Assembly (NCBI RefSeq): GCF_006874705.1
Contig: NZ_CP035382.1
Location: forward strand, 1,674,001-1,738,000
Direction: 5' to 3'
Origin: Leclercia adecarboxylata
GTDB lineage: Bacteria > Pseudomonadota > Gammaproteobacteria > Enterobacterales > Enterobacteriaceae
DNA: 64,000 nucleotides
In this document: one piece after another, positions 9,548-19,254 of the stretch
How the letters are laid out: each line of letters opens with the position of its first letter
Position numbering within the stretch: position 1 is the stretch's first letter
Program-made: the position numbers and the translations under genes
Notes under the pieces: model-generated
What the model was told of the DNA's origin: nothing
Database searches by the model: none
What the model saw: the letters and a program-made list of their open reading frames with translations, nothing else

Positions 9548-10800
9548 ACGCCTTTGGTATCAACGATAAATTCCTGACGCACGGCATCGCCCGAAATCGC
9601 TTTAAACTCGCTGTGATCCACCAGCAGCACCAGCACATCGGCGGTGGCCAGCGCATCATTAACGCGTGTCAGGGTGCAGTGACCGGCCAGCTTTTTCGGC
9701 AGCTCGTGGATATTGGGTTCCACTACCTGCGTTTCGCCACTGTGCCAGTCGGCAATCATCTCAGCAATTTCCATCGCCGGGCTTTCACGCAGATCGTCGA
9801 TGTTCGGCTTAAAGGCGAGACCAAAACAGGCGATAGTCACCTCATTTGCCCGCTTGCCGCTCTGCGTCAGGTAATCCGCCACCATGGCCTTCACCTGGTT
9901 CAGCACCCAGTGCGGTTTGCTGTCGTTCACTTCGCGGGCCGTACGGATCAGACGCGCCAGCTGCGGGTTCTGCGCCACGATAAACCACGGGTCGACCGCG
10001 ATACAGTGACCGCCTACGCCCGGGCCGGGTTGCAGGATATTGACGCGCGGATGGCGGTTCGCCAGACGAATCAATTCCCAGACGTTGATCCCCTGATCGG
10101 CGCAAATCAGCGATAACTCATTGGCAAACGCGATATTGACGTCGCGGAAGCTGTTTTCCGTCAGCTTGCACATCTCGGCGGTACGGGAGTTGGTGACGAC
10201 GCACTCGCCTTCCAGGAAGATGTTATAGAGCTCGCTGGCGCGGGCGGAACAGACCGGCGTCATCCCGCCAATAACACGATCGTTTTTAATCAGTTCGACC
10301 ATCACCTGCCCCGGCAGCACGCGCTCCGGACAGTAGGCGACGTTGATATCCGCACGCTCGCCCGCCTGCTGCGGGAAGGTGAGATCCGGGCGCGCCTCGG
10401 CCAGCCACTGTGCCATCTGCTCGGTGGCACCCACCGGGGAGGTCGACTCCAGGATCACCAGGGCGCCTTTTTTCAGCACCGGCGCGATGGATTTTGCTGC
10501 CGCTTCGACATACGCCATATCCGGCTCATGCTCGCCTTTGAACGGCGTCGGCACGGCAATCAGGTAAGCATCGGCGACTACCGGCGTGGTGCTGGCCTTC
10601 AGGTACCCTCCCTCAACGGCCGTTTTCACTACCTTGTCGAGATCCGGTTCAACAATGTGAATTTCACCCTTGTTGATCGTCGCAACCGCATGCTGGTTGA
10701 TGTCCACACCTACGACCTGTTTTTGACGGGAGGCAAATGCCGCCGCCGTTGGCAGCCCAATGTAGCCAAGCCCAATGACAGAAATGGTCGTAAAACTCAT
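9538..10800 (-). CDS. wecC: UDP-N-acetyl-D-mannosamine dehydrogenase WecC
   Basis: 420 residues with the three-part UDP-sugar dehydrogenase layout. An N-terminal NAD site ([18 protein letters not shown], residues 6-23) is followed by a central domain with the catalytic-cysteine motif [16 protein letters not shown] near residue 258, and a C-terminal UDP-binding domain ([17 protein letters not shown]). It oxidises UDP-ManNAc to UDP-ManNAcA in two NAD-dependent steps, using the WecB product. It overlaps wecB by four bases. Confidence 0.96.
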   Translation of the reverse strand: MSFTTISVIGLGYIGLPTAAAFASRQKQVVGVDINQHAVATINKGEIHIVEPDLDKVVKTAVEGGYLKASTTPVVADAYLIAVPTPFKGEHEPDMAYVEAAAKSIAPVLKKGALVILESTSPVGATEQMAQWLAEARPDLTFPQQAGERADINVAYCPERVLPGQVMVELIKNDRVIGGMTPVCSARASELYNIFLEGECVVTNSRTAEMCKLTENSFRDVNIAFANELSLICADQGINVWELIRLANRHPRVNILQPGPGVGGHCIAVDPWFIVAQNPQLARLIRTAREVNDSKPHWVLNQVKAMVADYLTQSGKRANEVTIACFGLAFKPNIDDLRESPAMEIAEMIADWHSGETQVVEPNIHELPKKLAGHCTLTRVNDALATADVLVLLVDHSEFKAISGDAVRQEFIVDTKGVWR

Positions 10801-11927
10801 AGCGATACCCGATTATGTTTAAGTGCATGCAAAATACGGTCACAGGCCTGGCCATCACCATAAGGATTATGGGCCCGGCTCATGGCCTGATACTCTTTAT
10901 CGTCGTGCAGCAGGCGCGTCACCTCTTCCACGATCAGTCGCGAATCGGTGCCCACCAGCCGCACGGTTCCGGCTTTGACCGCTTCCGGGCGCTCGGTGGT
11001 CTCACGCATTACCAGCACCGGTTTGCCCAATGAAGGCGCCTCTTCCTGAATACCGCCAGAGTCGGTCAGGATCAGCCAGGCGTGGTTCATCAGCCAGACG
11101 AAAGGCAGATAGTCCTGCGGCTCAATAAGTATGACGTTTTTGACGTGCCCCAGGATGCGGTTGACCGGTTCACTGACGTTGGGATTCAGGTGCACCGGAT
11201 AGACGATCTGCACATCTTCATTAAGTGCAGCGATTTCCGCCAGCGCATGGCATATTTGCTCGAATCCCTGACCAAAGCTTTCCCGACGGTGTCCGGTCAC
11301 CAGGATCATCTTTTTACCATTAGCCAGGAACGGATACTGCTCGGCCAGCTCCCCACGCAAGGTGTCACTCGCCAGCACCCGGTCACGCACCCAGATCAGC
11401 GCGTCGATCACCGTGTTGCCGGTGACAAAGATATGCTGGTCTTTTATGTTCTCGCGCAACAGGTTCTGACGGGAGTTCTCCGTCGGTGCGAAGTGATACA
11501 TCGCCAGATGCCCGGTCAGGGTACGGTTCGCCTCTTCAGGCCAGGGAGAGTAAAGATCGCCAGTACGCAATCCCGCTTCGACATGCCCCACTGGAATACG
11601 CTGATAGAACGCCGCCAGGCTGGTGGCGATGGTGGTAGTGGTATCACCGTGCACCAGCACGACATCAGGCCTGAACGACTCCAGAATGGGTTTTAACCCT
11701 TCCAGAATACGGCAGGTAATTTCGGTTAATCCTTGCCCCGGTTTCATAATATTGAGGTCGTAATCGGGAACAATAGAAAAGAGGTTAAGGACCTGATCCA
11801 GCATCTCCCGATGCTGTGCGGTAACGCAAACTTTCGCCTCAAAATAAGGGTCGCTTGCTAGCGCATGAACCAGAGGCGCCATCTTGATGGCTTCCGGCCT
11901 CGTACCAAAGACGGTTAGTACTTTCAC
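10797..11927 (-). CDS. wecB: UDP-GlcNAc 2-epimerase WecB
   Basis: 376 residues, a non-hydrolysing UDP-GlcNAc 2-epimerase. The opening [19 protein letters not shown] and the [18 protein letters not shown] and [18 protein letters not shown] motifs are all present. It converts UDP-GlcNAc to UDP-ManNAc in the cytoplasm, the first committed step to the ManNAcA sugar of ECA. It follows wzzE after 57 bases and overlaps wecC. Confidence 0.96.
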   Translation of the reverse strand: MKVLTVFGTRPEAIKMAPLVHALASDPYFEAKVCVTAQHREMLDQVLNLFSIVPDYDLNIMKPGQGLTEITCRILEGLKPILESFRPDVVLVHGDTTTTIATSLAAFYQRIPVGHVEAGLRTGDLYSPWPEEANRTLTGHLAMYHFAPTENSRQNLLRENIKDQHIFVTGNTVIDALIWVRDRVLASDTLRGELAEQYPFLANGKKMILVTGHRRESFGQGFEQICHALAEIAALNEDVQIVYPVHLNPNVSEPVNRILGHVKNVILIEPQDYLPFVWLMNHAWLILTDSGGIQEEAPSLGKPVLVMRETTERPEAVKAGTVRLVGTDSRLIVEEVTRLLHDDKEYQAMSRAHNPYGDGQACDRILHALKHNRVSL

Positions 11928-11984
11928 ATCGATTCTCTTCGATTAAGCGATGAAGGCCATAAGCCTTCATCGTAGATGGCGTTC

Positions 11985-13031
11985 TTAAATTTTGCGACGA
12001 CGGGTTAACGCCACGCCTGCGCCAATTAAAGCACCCACAATCCCCCACATAATCATCAGGAATGCGCGACGTGGACTATCGCGTTTTACAGGTTCTTCAG
12101 GTGTTCGCAAATAACGATAGGTCTGAAAACGTGGGTCCAGTGTCGGACCTACGTTGAGGGTTGTGAGCATGGCGCGGTTTTGATCGTAGTCCAGGTCAAC
12201 ATCCGGGCCTACGGCCTGCAGGTTTTCCAGGCGCGCCTGCAGCATTGGGCGGCCCAGCAGGAACATTTCAGAATCTGGCAGTTCGTCGGCCGGCACGTCG
12301 GTTTCGCTGCGGGAGATATTGCTCTTCTCCGCAATCTTCAGCGCTTGCTCAATATTATGAACCCGGCGATTAAAGATCGCTTTCGCCACCTCTTCCTGAC
12401 GTTTGACCTGCGCTTTCATCTGCACGGTACGCGCTGCCCAGGCCCCTTTCAGCTCATCATTCAGATGACTTGCCGCTCGCTGGCTGGCGAAAGCGACATA
12501 CTGACGCAGCAGATTGTTGGCATCCGGCGCGGTTTCCGCGATCAGTTTGACGCTGTCGTTAATGTTGCGCAGCGGGTCGCCCGCCATGAACTGAATATTG
12601 TTGATCAGTTCGTCCAGCAGGGCGGCATCCGCCTTGCTGTTGCCCACCATCCGCTGTTTGAAATAGTCGGTCTGGTTCCAGAAATCACGGCGCGTATCCC
12701 AGGAGGCGAGCTGCATAATGAACTCTTTGTAGGACTCGTCCATTACCGAGGGCTGCTCGGCGGAGGCTGGATTCGCTTTCACATCCAGGTTACGCAGAAA
12801 CTGCTGCTGAGAGTAGAAGCCCCCGAGCATGTTCACCGTCGGACGATCGGTAATGGCCGTCGCGCTCCACTCCTGTCGGGCAAAAAAGGTATACGCCAGT
12901 GCGATAAGTGCAAAGCCCAGCGCAATACCTGCGATCCAAAACTTGCCCGCCCACAACACGCGGAACAAGCCACGAACATCCAGCTCATTCTCAGTTACCA
13001 CTGATTTTGCTCCCGCCAACGGTTGAGTCAT
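11985..13031 (-). CDS. wzzE: ECA chain-length regulator WzzE
   Basis: 348 residues with two membrane segments, one near residues 32-50 and one near the C-terminus (LMIMWGIVGALIGAGVAL). Between them is a large periplasmic, helix-rich domain and the proline-rich stretch before the second segment (TPEEPVKRDSPRR). This is the polysaccharide co-polymerase type 1 pattern. It sets the modal length of the ECA chain made by WzyE. It follows wecA by 12 bases. Confidence 0.95.
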   Translation of the reverse strand: MTQPLAGAKSVVTENELDVRGLFRVLWAGKFWIAGIALGFALIALAYTFFARQEWSATAITDRPTVNMLGGFYSQQQFLRNLDVKANPASAEQPSVMDESYKEFIMQLASWDTRRDFWNQTDYFKQRMVGNSKADAALLDELINNIQFMAGDPLRNINDSVKLIAETAPDANNLLRQYVAFASQRAASHLNDELKGAWAARTVQMKAQVKRQEEVAKAIFNRRVHNIEQALKIAEKSNISRSETDVPADELPDSEMFLLGRPMLQARLENLQAVGPDVDLDYDQNRAMLTTLNVGPTLDPRFQTYRYLRTPEEPVKRDSPRRAFLMIMWGIVGALIGAGVALTRRRKI

Positions 13032-13043
13032 TACAGTCCCGAT

Positions 13044-14144
13044 TTACTTGGTTAAAGTTGGGTTATTGCCATTTCGACGCATACGGCGTTTTACGCGTTT
13101 AATAAATCGCGCCACTTTCCATGCCCGCTTAATACAATAGCCGTACAGGAAAAATGCTAGCAAGAACAATACCAACATTACCCATTCAGGGATGAAATGT
13201 GCATATTCTGCGGCGACACCAATGCCGGCCAGCAGCGCAGCGGCGAGGGTGATTAAGACAAACGCCTGACGCGAGGTGAAGCCGGCGCGCATAATCAGAT
13301 GGTGAATATGTTGACGATCTGGCGAGAACGGGCTCATCCCTTTGCGCAGACGGCGATACATAATCGCCACCATATCCATCAGCGGAATGGCAATAATCCA
13401 CAGGGCCGTCACCGGACTGATTGGGTGGGTATTCCCCTGAGTGGTTTCCAGCAGGATCCAGATAACGGTAAAACCAATCAGCGTACTCCCGGCATCGCCC
13501 ATAAAGACTTTGTAGCGACGGCCCAGCACGCCAAGGTTAAGGAGGATATATGGCAGAATGGCGGCAATCATCGCAAAACACCACATCGACAGGCTGTACT
13601 GACCGTCGAACCACAGGATGATGCCGATTGCGGCGAACGAAACGCTGGAGAGCCCCCCCAGCAGGCCGTCGATGCCGTCCACCATGTTAAAGGCGTTAAT
13701 CGCCGCCCACACGGCAAACAGCGTCAGGAAGTAGCCGAACGGCCCCAGCACCATCTCCCAGGTGCCGAAAATATAGCCAAGGCTGCTGAGGTAGAGTTTC
13801 CCAACCACCATCATGATGACGCCGATGGCCGCCTGAACCGCAGCGCGGAATTTCACGCTAATATCGAACCTGTCGTCCAGCGCCCCCACCAGTACCAGCA
13901 CGCCGGCACACGCCAGATAGAGCGCCGCATGCGGGATATAGTAATCCGCAATACTGAAGGTGAAACAAATGCCCGCATAAACAGAGATTCCGCCAACCAG
14001 CGGAATCAAGCCTTGATGGCGTTTACGATAATTGGGCTTATCCACCAGACCCACTCTCTTCGCCGCCTTGCGGGCGAGAAATAAAAAGCAGGTGGTGAAA
14101 AGAAAAATACTGATTAGCTCAGTCACCGCGGTGAGTAGATTCAC
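13044..14144 (-). CDS. wecA: UDP-GlcNAc:undecaprenyl-phosphate GlcNAc-1-P transferase WecA
   Basis: 366 residues from a GTG start at 14144 (VNLLTAVTELIS). GAGAG stands eight bases upstream, and the alignment with E. coli WecA (367 aa) begins here. An upstream TTG in frame at 14162 is less likely. About eleven membrane segments and the MraY/WecA motifs are visible: DDRFDIS, NAFNMVDGIDGLLGG (catalytic aspartates) and HIHHLIMRAGF. It starts both ECA and many O antigens by forming Und-PP-GlcNAc, and is the tunicamycin target. First gene of the wec operon. Confidence 0.95.
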   Translation of the reverse strand: MNLLTAVTELISIFLFTTCFLFLARKAAKRVGLVDKPNYRKRHQGLIPLVGGISVYAGICFTFSIADYYIPHAALYLACAGVLVLVGALDDRFDISVKFRAAVQAAIGVIMMVVGKLYLSSLGYIFGTWEMVLGPFGYFLTLFAVWAAINAFNMVDGIDGLLGGLSSVSFAAIGIILWFDGQYSLSMWCFAMIAAILPYILLNLGVLGRRYKVFMGDAGSTLIGFTVIWILLETTQGNTHPISPVTALWIIAIPLMDMVAIMYRRLRKGMSPFSPDRQHIHHLIMRAGFTSRQAFVLITLAAALLAGIGVAAEYAHFIPEWVMLVLFLLAFFLYGYCIKRAWKVARFIKRVKRRMRRNGNNPTLTK

Positions 14145-14176
14145 TATGGATACTCTCAACAAATGTTAATCCCGGA

Positions 14177-14205
14177 AGTATAACCTTGAAGGCTCGGCTC
14201 CAGAA
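14177..14205 (-). promoter_or_regulatory. Candidate promoter of the wec operon
   Basis: Minus strand TTCTGG, 17 bases, TATACT, about 35 bases before the wecA start. The -10 is good and the -35 weak. I see no RfaH ops element (GGCGGTAG) in the rho-wecA gap. The position is inferred, not shown. Confidence 0.35.
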
Positions 14206-14337
14206 GGAAAAAGCAGGCCTCACCCAAGTCCCTTTGTTTATTTTTCAGACAATTACTTTTCTGCTTTGACGAACATTCCCATTTTCGTCTCCGGCAGGAT
14301 AATTGGACAGCGCACAGTTACAGCGTATAAGCCACAA

Positions 14338-14367
14338 AAGAAAAACGCCACGTAAAAACGTGGCGTT
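14338..14367 (-). terminator. Terminator of rho
   Basis: Minus strand AACGCCACG-TTTTTA-CGTGGCGTT followed by TTTCTTTT, 18 bases after the rho stop. It separates rho from the wec operon, though some read-through into wecA is known in E. coli. Confidence 0.9.
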
Positions 14368-14384
14368 TCGGCGCTTTATTTGCT

Positions 14385-15644
14385 TTACGAGCGCTTCATC
14401 ATATCGAAGAAATCGTCGTTAGTTTTGGTCATCGCCAGTTTGTTAATGAGGAACTCCATCGCATCGATTTCACCCATTGGATGGATAATTTTGCGCAGGA
14501 TCCACATTTTCTGCAGCTCTTCCTGAGTGGTGAGCAGCTCTTCTTTACGGGTACCGGAACGGTTATAGTCGATAGCCGGGAAGACGCGCTTTTCAGCGAT
14601 TTTACGAGAGAGGTGCAGTTCCATGTTGCCTGTACCTTTAAACTCTTCGTAAATAACTTCATCCATCTTCGAACCGGTGTCGATCAGCGCGGTTGCGATG
14701 ATAGTCAGGCTTCCGCCCTCTTCCACATTACGCGCAGCACCGAAGAAACGCTTCGGACGGTGCAGGGCGTTGGCATCCACACCACCGGTCAGTACTTTAC
14801 CGGAAGCCGGAACCACGGTGTTGTAGGCACGCGCCAGACGGGTGATGGAGTCGAGGAGGATGATAACGTCTTTTTTATGCTCAACCAGACGCTTCGCCTT
14901 CTCGATAACCATTTCCGCAACCTGAACGTGACGGGATGCCGGTTCGTCGAAGGTAGAGGCTACAACCTCACCTTTCACCAGACGCTGCATCTCGGTCACT
15001 TCTTCCGGACGTTCGTCAATCAGCAGCACCATCAGCACGCAGTCTGGGTGGTTGTATGCGATGCTCTGGGCGATGTTCTGCAGCAGCATGGTTTTACCGG
15101 CTTTCGGCGGTGCCACAATCAGACCACGCTGGCCACGACCAATCGGAGACGCCAGATCCAGAACGCGAGCGGTTAAGTCTTCGGTAGAACCGTTACCACG
15201 CTCCATGCGCAGGCGAGAGTTCGCGTGCAGCGGCGTTAAGTTTTCAAACAGGATCTTATTGCGCGAGTTTTCTGGTTTGTCGTAGTTAACTTCATTAACT
15301 TTCAACAGCGCAAAGTAGCGTTCACCCTCTTTAGGAGGACGAATCTTACCTGAAATGGTGTCACCAGTGCGGAGGTTGAAACGGCGGATTTGGCTGGGGG
15401 AAACGTAGATATCATCAGGACCGGCGAGGTAGGAGCTGTCTGCAGAGCGGAGGAAACCAAATCCGTCCTGCAATATCTCCAGCACACCGTCGCCAAAGAT
15501 ATCTTCGCCACTCTTTGCGTGCTGCTTCAGGATGGCAAAAATGATGTCCTGCTTGCGCATACGAGCCTGGTTTTCCAGTCCCATATTTTCGCCGAGAGTG
15601 ATCAGCTCAGAAACCGGCGTATTCTTTAATTCGGTAAGATTCAT
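14385..15644 (-). CDS. rho: Transcription termination factor Rho
   Basis: 419 residues, the exact E. coli length and nearly the same sequence. The N-terminal helical domain and cold-shock RNA-binding domain ([21 protein letters not shown], about 61-81) precede the ATPase core. That core has the P-loop APPKAGKT at 178-185 and a Walker B aspartate in [13 protein letters not shown]. The hexamer binds C-rich RNA and moves along it to release RNA polymerase. It has a long leader with probable autoregulation. It is the bicyclomycin target. Confidence 0.98.
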   Translation of the reverse strand: MNLTELKNTPVSELITLGENMGLENQARMRKQDIIFAILKQHAKSGEDIFGDGVLEILQDGFGFLRSADSSYLAGPDDIYVSPSQIRRFNLRTGDTISGKIRPPKEGERYFALLKVNEVNYDKPENSRNKILFENLTPLHANSRLRMERGNGSTEDLTARVLDLASPIGRGQRGLIVAPPKAGKTMLLQNIAQSIAYNHPDCVLMVLLIDERPEEVTEMQRLVKGEVVASTFDEPASRHVQVAEMVIEKAKRLVEHKKDVIILLDSITRLARAYNTVVPASGKVLTGGVDANALHRPKRFFGAARNVEEGGSLTIIATALIDTGSKMDEVIYEEFKGTGNMELHLSRKIAEKRVFPAIDYNRSGTRKEELLTTQEELQKMWILRKIIHPMGEIDAMEFLINKLAMTKTNDDFFDMMKRS

Positions 15645-15980
15645 AATGGTGTGGGTTCTTAAACTCGGGGTGATACTCGAACTTAATTTGTGAATGGTAT
15701 GGCAGGGTCATCCATGCCTGTTAGCGGCCATCAACTCATGTCTGTTCGCTGTCTGGTCACAGGGAAAGCACAGAACTGAAACGACAAGACGGATTGAGTG
15801 ACAAGCCCGGAATCTATCCACTTCACGCACTGTTTATGTCAACAACGGGAAGTATCGGGTAAAACAAGATTCAAACAACAAGGTATGTTTAAAACGAAGT
15901 CATAGCTAACTTAGCACGACTCTAGCCGGGCGTCCAGAGATCCAAACAATTTAGAAACCCTGGACGCACAGCCGAGAACC
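15645..15980 (-). promoter_or_regulatory. rho leader and trxA-rho intergenic region
   Basis: A 336-base gap. In E. coli the rho leader is about 250 nt, encodes the peptide RhoL and is controlled by Rho-dependent termination. The corresponding frame (SLNPSCRFSS) can be read here at 15757-15813. It has an in-frame TAG immediately upstream and no ATG, so I do not call a rhoL gene. A TTGACA at about 15837-15842 could be a -35 element. Near trxA, GCGTCCAG and CTGGACGC (about 15929-15967) can form a hairpin without a U tract. Confidence 0.6.
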
Positions 15981-16310
15981 TTACGCCAGGTTGGCGTCCA
16001 GGAACTCTTTCAGTTGACCTTTGGACAGCGCGCCCACTTTGGTCGCCGCAACTTCACCGTTTTTGAACAGCAGCAGGGTTGGGATACCACGAATGCCATA
16101 CTTAGGTGCGGTGCCCGGGTTCTGGTCGATGTTCAGTTTCGCTACGGTCAGTTTGCCCTGATATTCGTCAGCGATCTCATCCAGAATCGGGGCGATCATT
16201 TTGCAAGGACCACACCATTCAGCCCAGAAATCGACGAGGATCAGCCCGTCAGCTTTAAGTACGTCCGTGTCAAAACTGTCGTCAGTCAGGTGAATAATTT
16301 TATCGCTCAT
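15981..16310 (-). CDS. trxA: Thioredoxin 1
   Basis: 109 residues from the ATG at 16310, preceded by GGAG with good spacing. The in-frame ATG four codons upstream has no such support. The active site WCGPCK (Cys33 and Cys36 counting Met1), the buried Asp27 and the cis-proline in RGIPTLL are in place. It is a general cytoplasmic disulfide reductant for ribonucleotide reductase, PAPS reductase and methionine sulfoxide reductases. Divergent from rhlB, with rho downstream on the same strand, as in E. coli. Confidence 0.98.
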   Translation of the reverse strand: MSDKIIHLTDDSFDTDVLKADGLILVDFWAEWCGPCKMIAPILDEIADEYQGKLTVAKLNIDQNPGTAPKYGIRGIPTLLLFKNGEVAATKVGALSKGQLKEFLDANLA

Positions 16311-16454
16311 ATATAACTCCACAGGAATAAGCCTGGTGCGTTGATCTCGCTTCCATCAACGACCTGTTGATGTAGCATTAACCAACTAAAGGTTGACTTT
16401 ATTTCACCGGATACGCTTTCGTAAAGCAATAGATAGCTGATATTCTACCACACT

Positions 16455-17720
16455 ATGAGCAAAACACATTTAACAGAACAGAAGTTTTCCGACTTCGCCC
16501 TGCACCCAAAAGTGATCGAAGCCCTTGAAAATAAAGGGTTTCATAACTGCACGCCCATTCAGGCTCTCGCCCTCCCGCTAACGCTGGCAGGTCGCGATGT
16601 TGCAGGGCAGGCGCAAACCGGTACCGGCAAAACGATGGCGTTTTTGACGTCAACGTTTCATTATTTACTGACTCACCCGGCAATTGCTGACCGCAAAGTT
16701 AACCAGCCGCGCGCGCTGATCATGGCCCCGACGCGAGAACTGGCGGTACAGATCCACGCTGACGCAGAACCGCTGGCACAGGCCACCGGTCTGAAGCTCG
16801 GCCTGGCCTACGGCGGTGACGGTTACGACAAACAGCTGAAAGTGCTGGAAAGCGGCGTCGATATCCTGATTGGCACCACTGGCCGTCTGATCGATTATGC
16901 AAAACAGAACCACATTAACCTCGGCGCTATCCAGGTTGTGGTGCTGGATGAAGCCGATCGTATGTACGATCTGGGCTTTATTAAAGATATCCGCTGGCTG
17001 TTCCGTCGTATGCCTGCCGCTAACCAGCGCCTGAACATGCTGTTCTCAGCTACGCTGTCTTATCGCGTCCGTGAGCTGGCGTTCGAACAGATGAACAACG
17101 CTGAATACGTCGAAGTGGAGCCGGAACAGAAAACCGGCCACCGTATTAAAGAAGAGCTCTTCTACCCGTCTAACGAAGAAAAAATGCGTTTACTGCAAAC
17201 GCTGATTGAAGAAGAGTGGCCGGATCGCGCCATCGTATTCGCTAACACCAAACACCGCTGTGAAGATATCTGGGGCCATCTGGCTGCGGATGGGCATCGT
17301 GTGGGTCTGTTGACCGGTGATGTGGCGCAGAAAAAACGACTGCGCATTCTCGAGGATTTCACTCGTGGCGATCTGGATATTCTGGTGGCAACGGACGTGG
17401 CCGCACGTGGTCTGCATATCCCGGCGGTCACCCATGTCTTTAACTACGATCTGCCGGACGATTGCGAAGATTACGTTCACCGTATCGGCCGTACCGGTCG
17501 TGCGGGCGCCAGCGGTCACTCCATCAGCCTTGCCTGCGAAGAGTATGCGCTGAACCTGCCGGCGATTGAGACCTATATCGGCCACTCAATTCCGCAGAGT
17601 AAATACAACCCGGAAGCGCTGTTAAGCGAACTGCCGCCGGCGAAGCGCCTGACCCGCGCCCGTTCCGGCAATGGCCCGCGCCGTAACAGCGCCCCGCGTA
17701 ATCGTCGTCGTTCAGGCTAA
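16455..17720 (+). CDS. rhlB: DEAD-box RNA helicase RhlB
   Basis: 421 residues with the full helicase motif set: AQTGTGKT (I), PTRELA (Ia), VVLDEADRM (II), LFSATLS (III) and [10 protein letters not shown] (VI). A basic RNA-binding tail closes the protein ([21 protein letters not shown]). RhlB is the ATP-dependent helicase of the RNA degradosome, docked on RNase E with PNPase and enolase. The Q motif FHNCTPIQ is near residue 34. Only five bases separate it from gppA, so the two are probably co-transcribed. Confidence 0.97.
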   Translation: MSKTHLTEQKFSDFALHPKVIEALENKGFHNCTPIQALALPLTLAGRDVAGQAQTGTGKTMAFLTSTFHYLLTHPAIADRKVNQPRALIMAPTRELAVQIHADAEPLAQATGLKLGLAYGGDGYDKQLKVLESGVDILIGTTGRLIDYAKQNHINLGAIQVVVLDEADRMYDLGFIKDIRWLFRRMPAANQRLNMLFSATLSYRVRELAFEQMNNAEYVEVEPEQKTGHRIKEELFYPSNEEKMRLLQTLIEEEWPDRAIVFANTKHRCEDIWGHLAADGHRVGLLTGDVAQKKRLRILEDFTRGDLDILVATDVAARGLHIPAVTHVFNYDLPDDCEDYVHRIGRTGRAGASGHSISLACEEYALNLPAIETYIGHSIPQSKYNPEALLSELPPAKRLTRARSGNGPRRNSAPRNRRRSG

Positions 17721-17725
17721 AAACT

Positions 17726-19210
17726 ATGCTCCGGTCCACCTCGCTCTATGCAGCTATTGATTTAGGTTCGAATAGTTTTCATATGCTGGTTGTACGCGAG
17801 GTGGCGGGAAGTATACAGACGCTGACGCGTATTAAGCGCAAGGTCCGTCTCGCGGCGGGCCTGAGTGCGGATAATCATCTCTCTCCTGAAGCCATGGAGC
17901 GCGGCTGGCAATGCCTGCGTCTCTTTGCCGAACGCCTGCAGGATATTCCCGCCCAGCAAATCCGTGTTGTCGCCACCGCAACCCTGCGTCTGGCGGTGAA
18001 TGCCGGGGAGTTTATTGCTACAGCGCAGGCGATCCTCGGCTGCCCGGTACAGGTGATTAGCGGTGAAGAAGAAGCCCGTCTGATTTATCAGGGCGTGGCG
18101 CACACCACGGGCGGCGATGAACGTCGTCTGGTGGTGGATATCGGCGGTGCAAGCACTGAGCTGGTCACCGGTATCGGTGCGCAGGCAACCTCCCTGAACA
18201 GCCTGTCGATGGGCTGTGTCACCTGGCTTGAACGCTACTTTACCGATCGCAATCTGGCGCAAGAGAACTTCGATGACGCGGAAAAAGCCGCTCGCGAGGT
18301 ACTGCGTCCGGTGGCGGATGAGCTGCGTTATCACGGCTGGAAGGTCTGCGTTGGCGCGTCTGGCACCGTCCAGGCGCTGCAGGAAATCATGATGGCGCAG
18401 GGGATGGATGAGCGTATTACGCTGGCGAAACTGCAGCAGTTAAAGCAGCGCGCAATCCACTGTGGTCGTCTGGAAGAGCTCGAAATTGAAGGGCTGACCC
18501 TTGAGCGTGCCCTGGTGTTCCCAAGCGGGCTGGCGATCCTGATTGCCATTTTCACCGAACTGAATATTCAGTGCATGACCCTTGCGGGCGGTGCGCTACG
18601 GGAAGGGCTGGTCTACGGCATGCTGCATCTGGCCGTCGATCAGGACATTCGCAACCATACGCTGCGCAATATTCAGCGCCGGTTTATGGTGGATATCGAA
18701 CAGGCGCATCGGGTCGCGAACCTGGCGGTCAGTTTCCTCGATCAGGTTGAAAGCGAGTGGCATCTTGAGCCTGTCAGCCGCGAGCTGCTGGTGAGTGCCT
18801 GTCAGCTGCATGAGATCGGCCTGAGCGTCGATTTTAAACAGGCACCGCTGCATGCCGCCTACCTGGTACGCAATCTCGATCTGCCCGGTTATACCCCGGC
18901 GCAGAAAAAGCTGCTGGCCACGCTGCTGTTGAACCAGACCAACCCCGTCGATCTCTCTTCGCTCCACCAGCAAAATGCGGTGCCGCCGCGCGTGGCGGAG
19001 CATCTCTGCCGCCTGCTGCGTCTGGCGATCCTCTTTGCCAGCCGTCGGCGCGACGATTTGCTGCCCGCCATGACGTTGATGGCGGACGGCGAAAAGCTGA
19101 CGTTGAATTTGCCGGAAAAGTGGCTGGATAGCCATCCGCTGGGAGCAGAAATGCTGGTGCAGGAGTGTCAGTGGCAGAGTTATGTGCACTGGGTACTTGA
19201 AGCACAATAA
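17726..19210 (+). CDS. gppA: Guanosine pentaphosphate phosphohydrolase GppA
   Basis: 494 residues, the E. coli length. It belongs to the exopolyphosphatase/pppGpp phosphatase family with an actin-like fold. The N-terminal [18 protein letters not shown] and [14 protein letters not shown] (about 140-155) carry the phosphate-binding glycines. A C-terminal HD-like domain contains [23 protein letters not shown]. It converts pppGpp to ppGpp and also has polyphosphatase activity. It begins five bases after rhlB. A REP element lies between its end and the convergent rep gene. Confidence 0.96.
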   Translation: MLRSTSLYAAIDLGSNSFHMLVVREVAGSIQTLTRIKRKVRLAAGLSADNHLSPEAMERGWQCLRLFAERLQDIPAQQIRVVATATLRLAVNAGEFIATAQAILGCPVQVISGEEEARLIYQGVAHTTGGDERRLVVDIGGASTELVTGIGAQATSLNSLSMGCVTWLERYFTDRNLAQENFDDAEKAAREVLRPVADELRYHGWKVCVGASGTVQALQEIMMAQGMDERITLAKLQQLKQRAIHCGRLEELEIEGLTLERALVFPSGLAILIAIFTELNIQCMTLAGGALREGLVYGMLHLAVDQDIRNHTLRNIQRRFMVDIEQAHRVANLAVSFLDQVESEWHLEPVSRELLVSACQLHEIGLSVDFKQAPLHAAYLVRNLDLPGYTPAQKKLLATLLLNQTNPVDLSSLHQQNAVPPRVAEHLCRLLRLAILFASRRRDDLLPAMTLMADGEKLTLNLPEKWLDSHPLGAEMLVQECQWQSYVHWVLEAQ

Positions 19211-19221
19211 CCCGATTAAAC

Positions 19222-19247
19222 GCCCGGCGGCGCGACGCCTACCGGGC
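19222..19247. repeat. REP element between gppA and rep
   Basis: Imperfect palindrome gcccggcgg...cctaccgggc, the enterobacterial REP core. It lies between two convergent genes, where it may stall exonucleases and block read-through. Confidence 0.8.
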
Positions 19248-19254
19248 CCTCAAA

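Noticed and set aside
14145..14384. RfaH ops/JUMPstart element before wecA
   Set aside because: No GGCGGTAG match was found. wec operons are not normally RfaH controlled.
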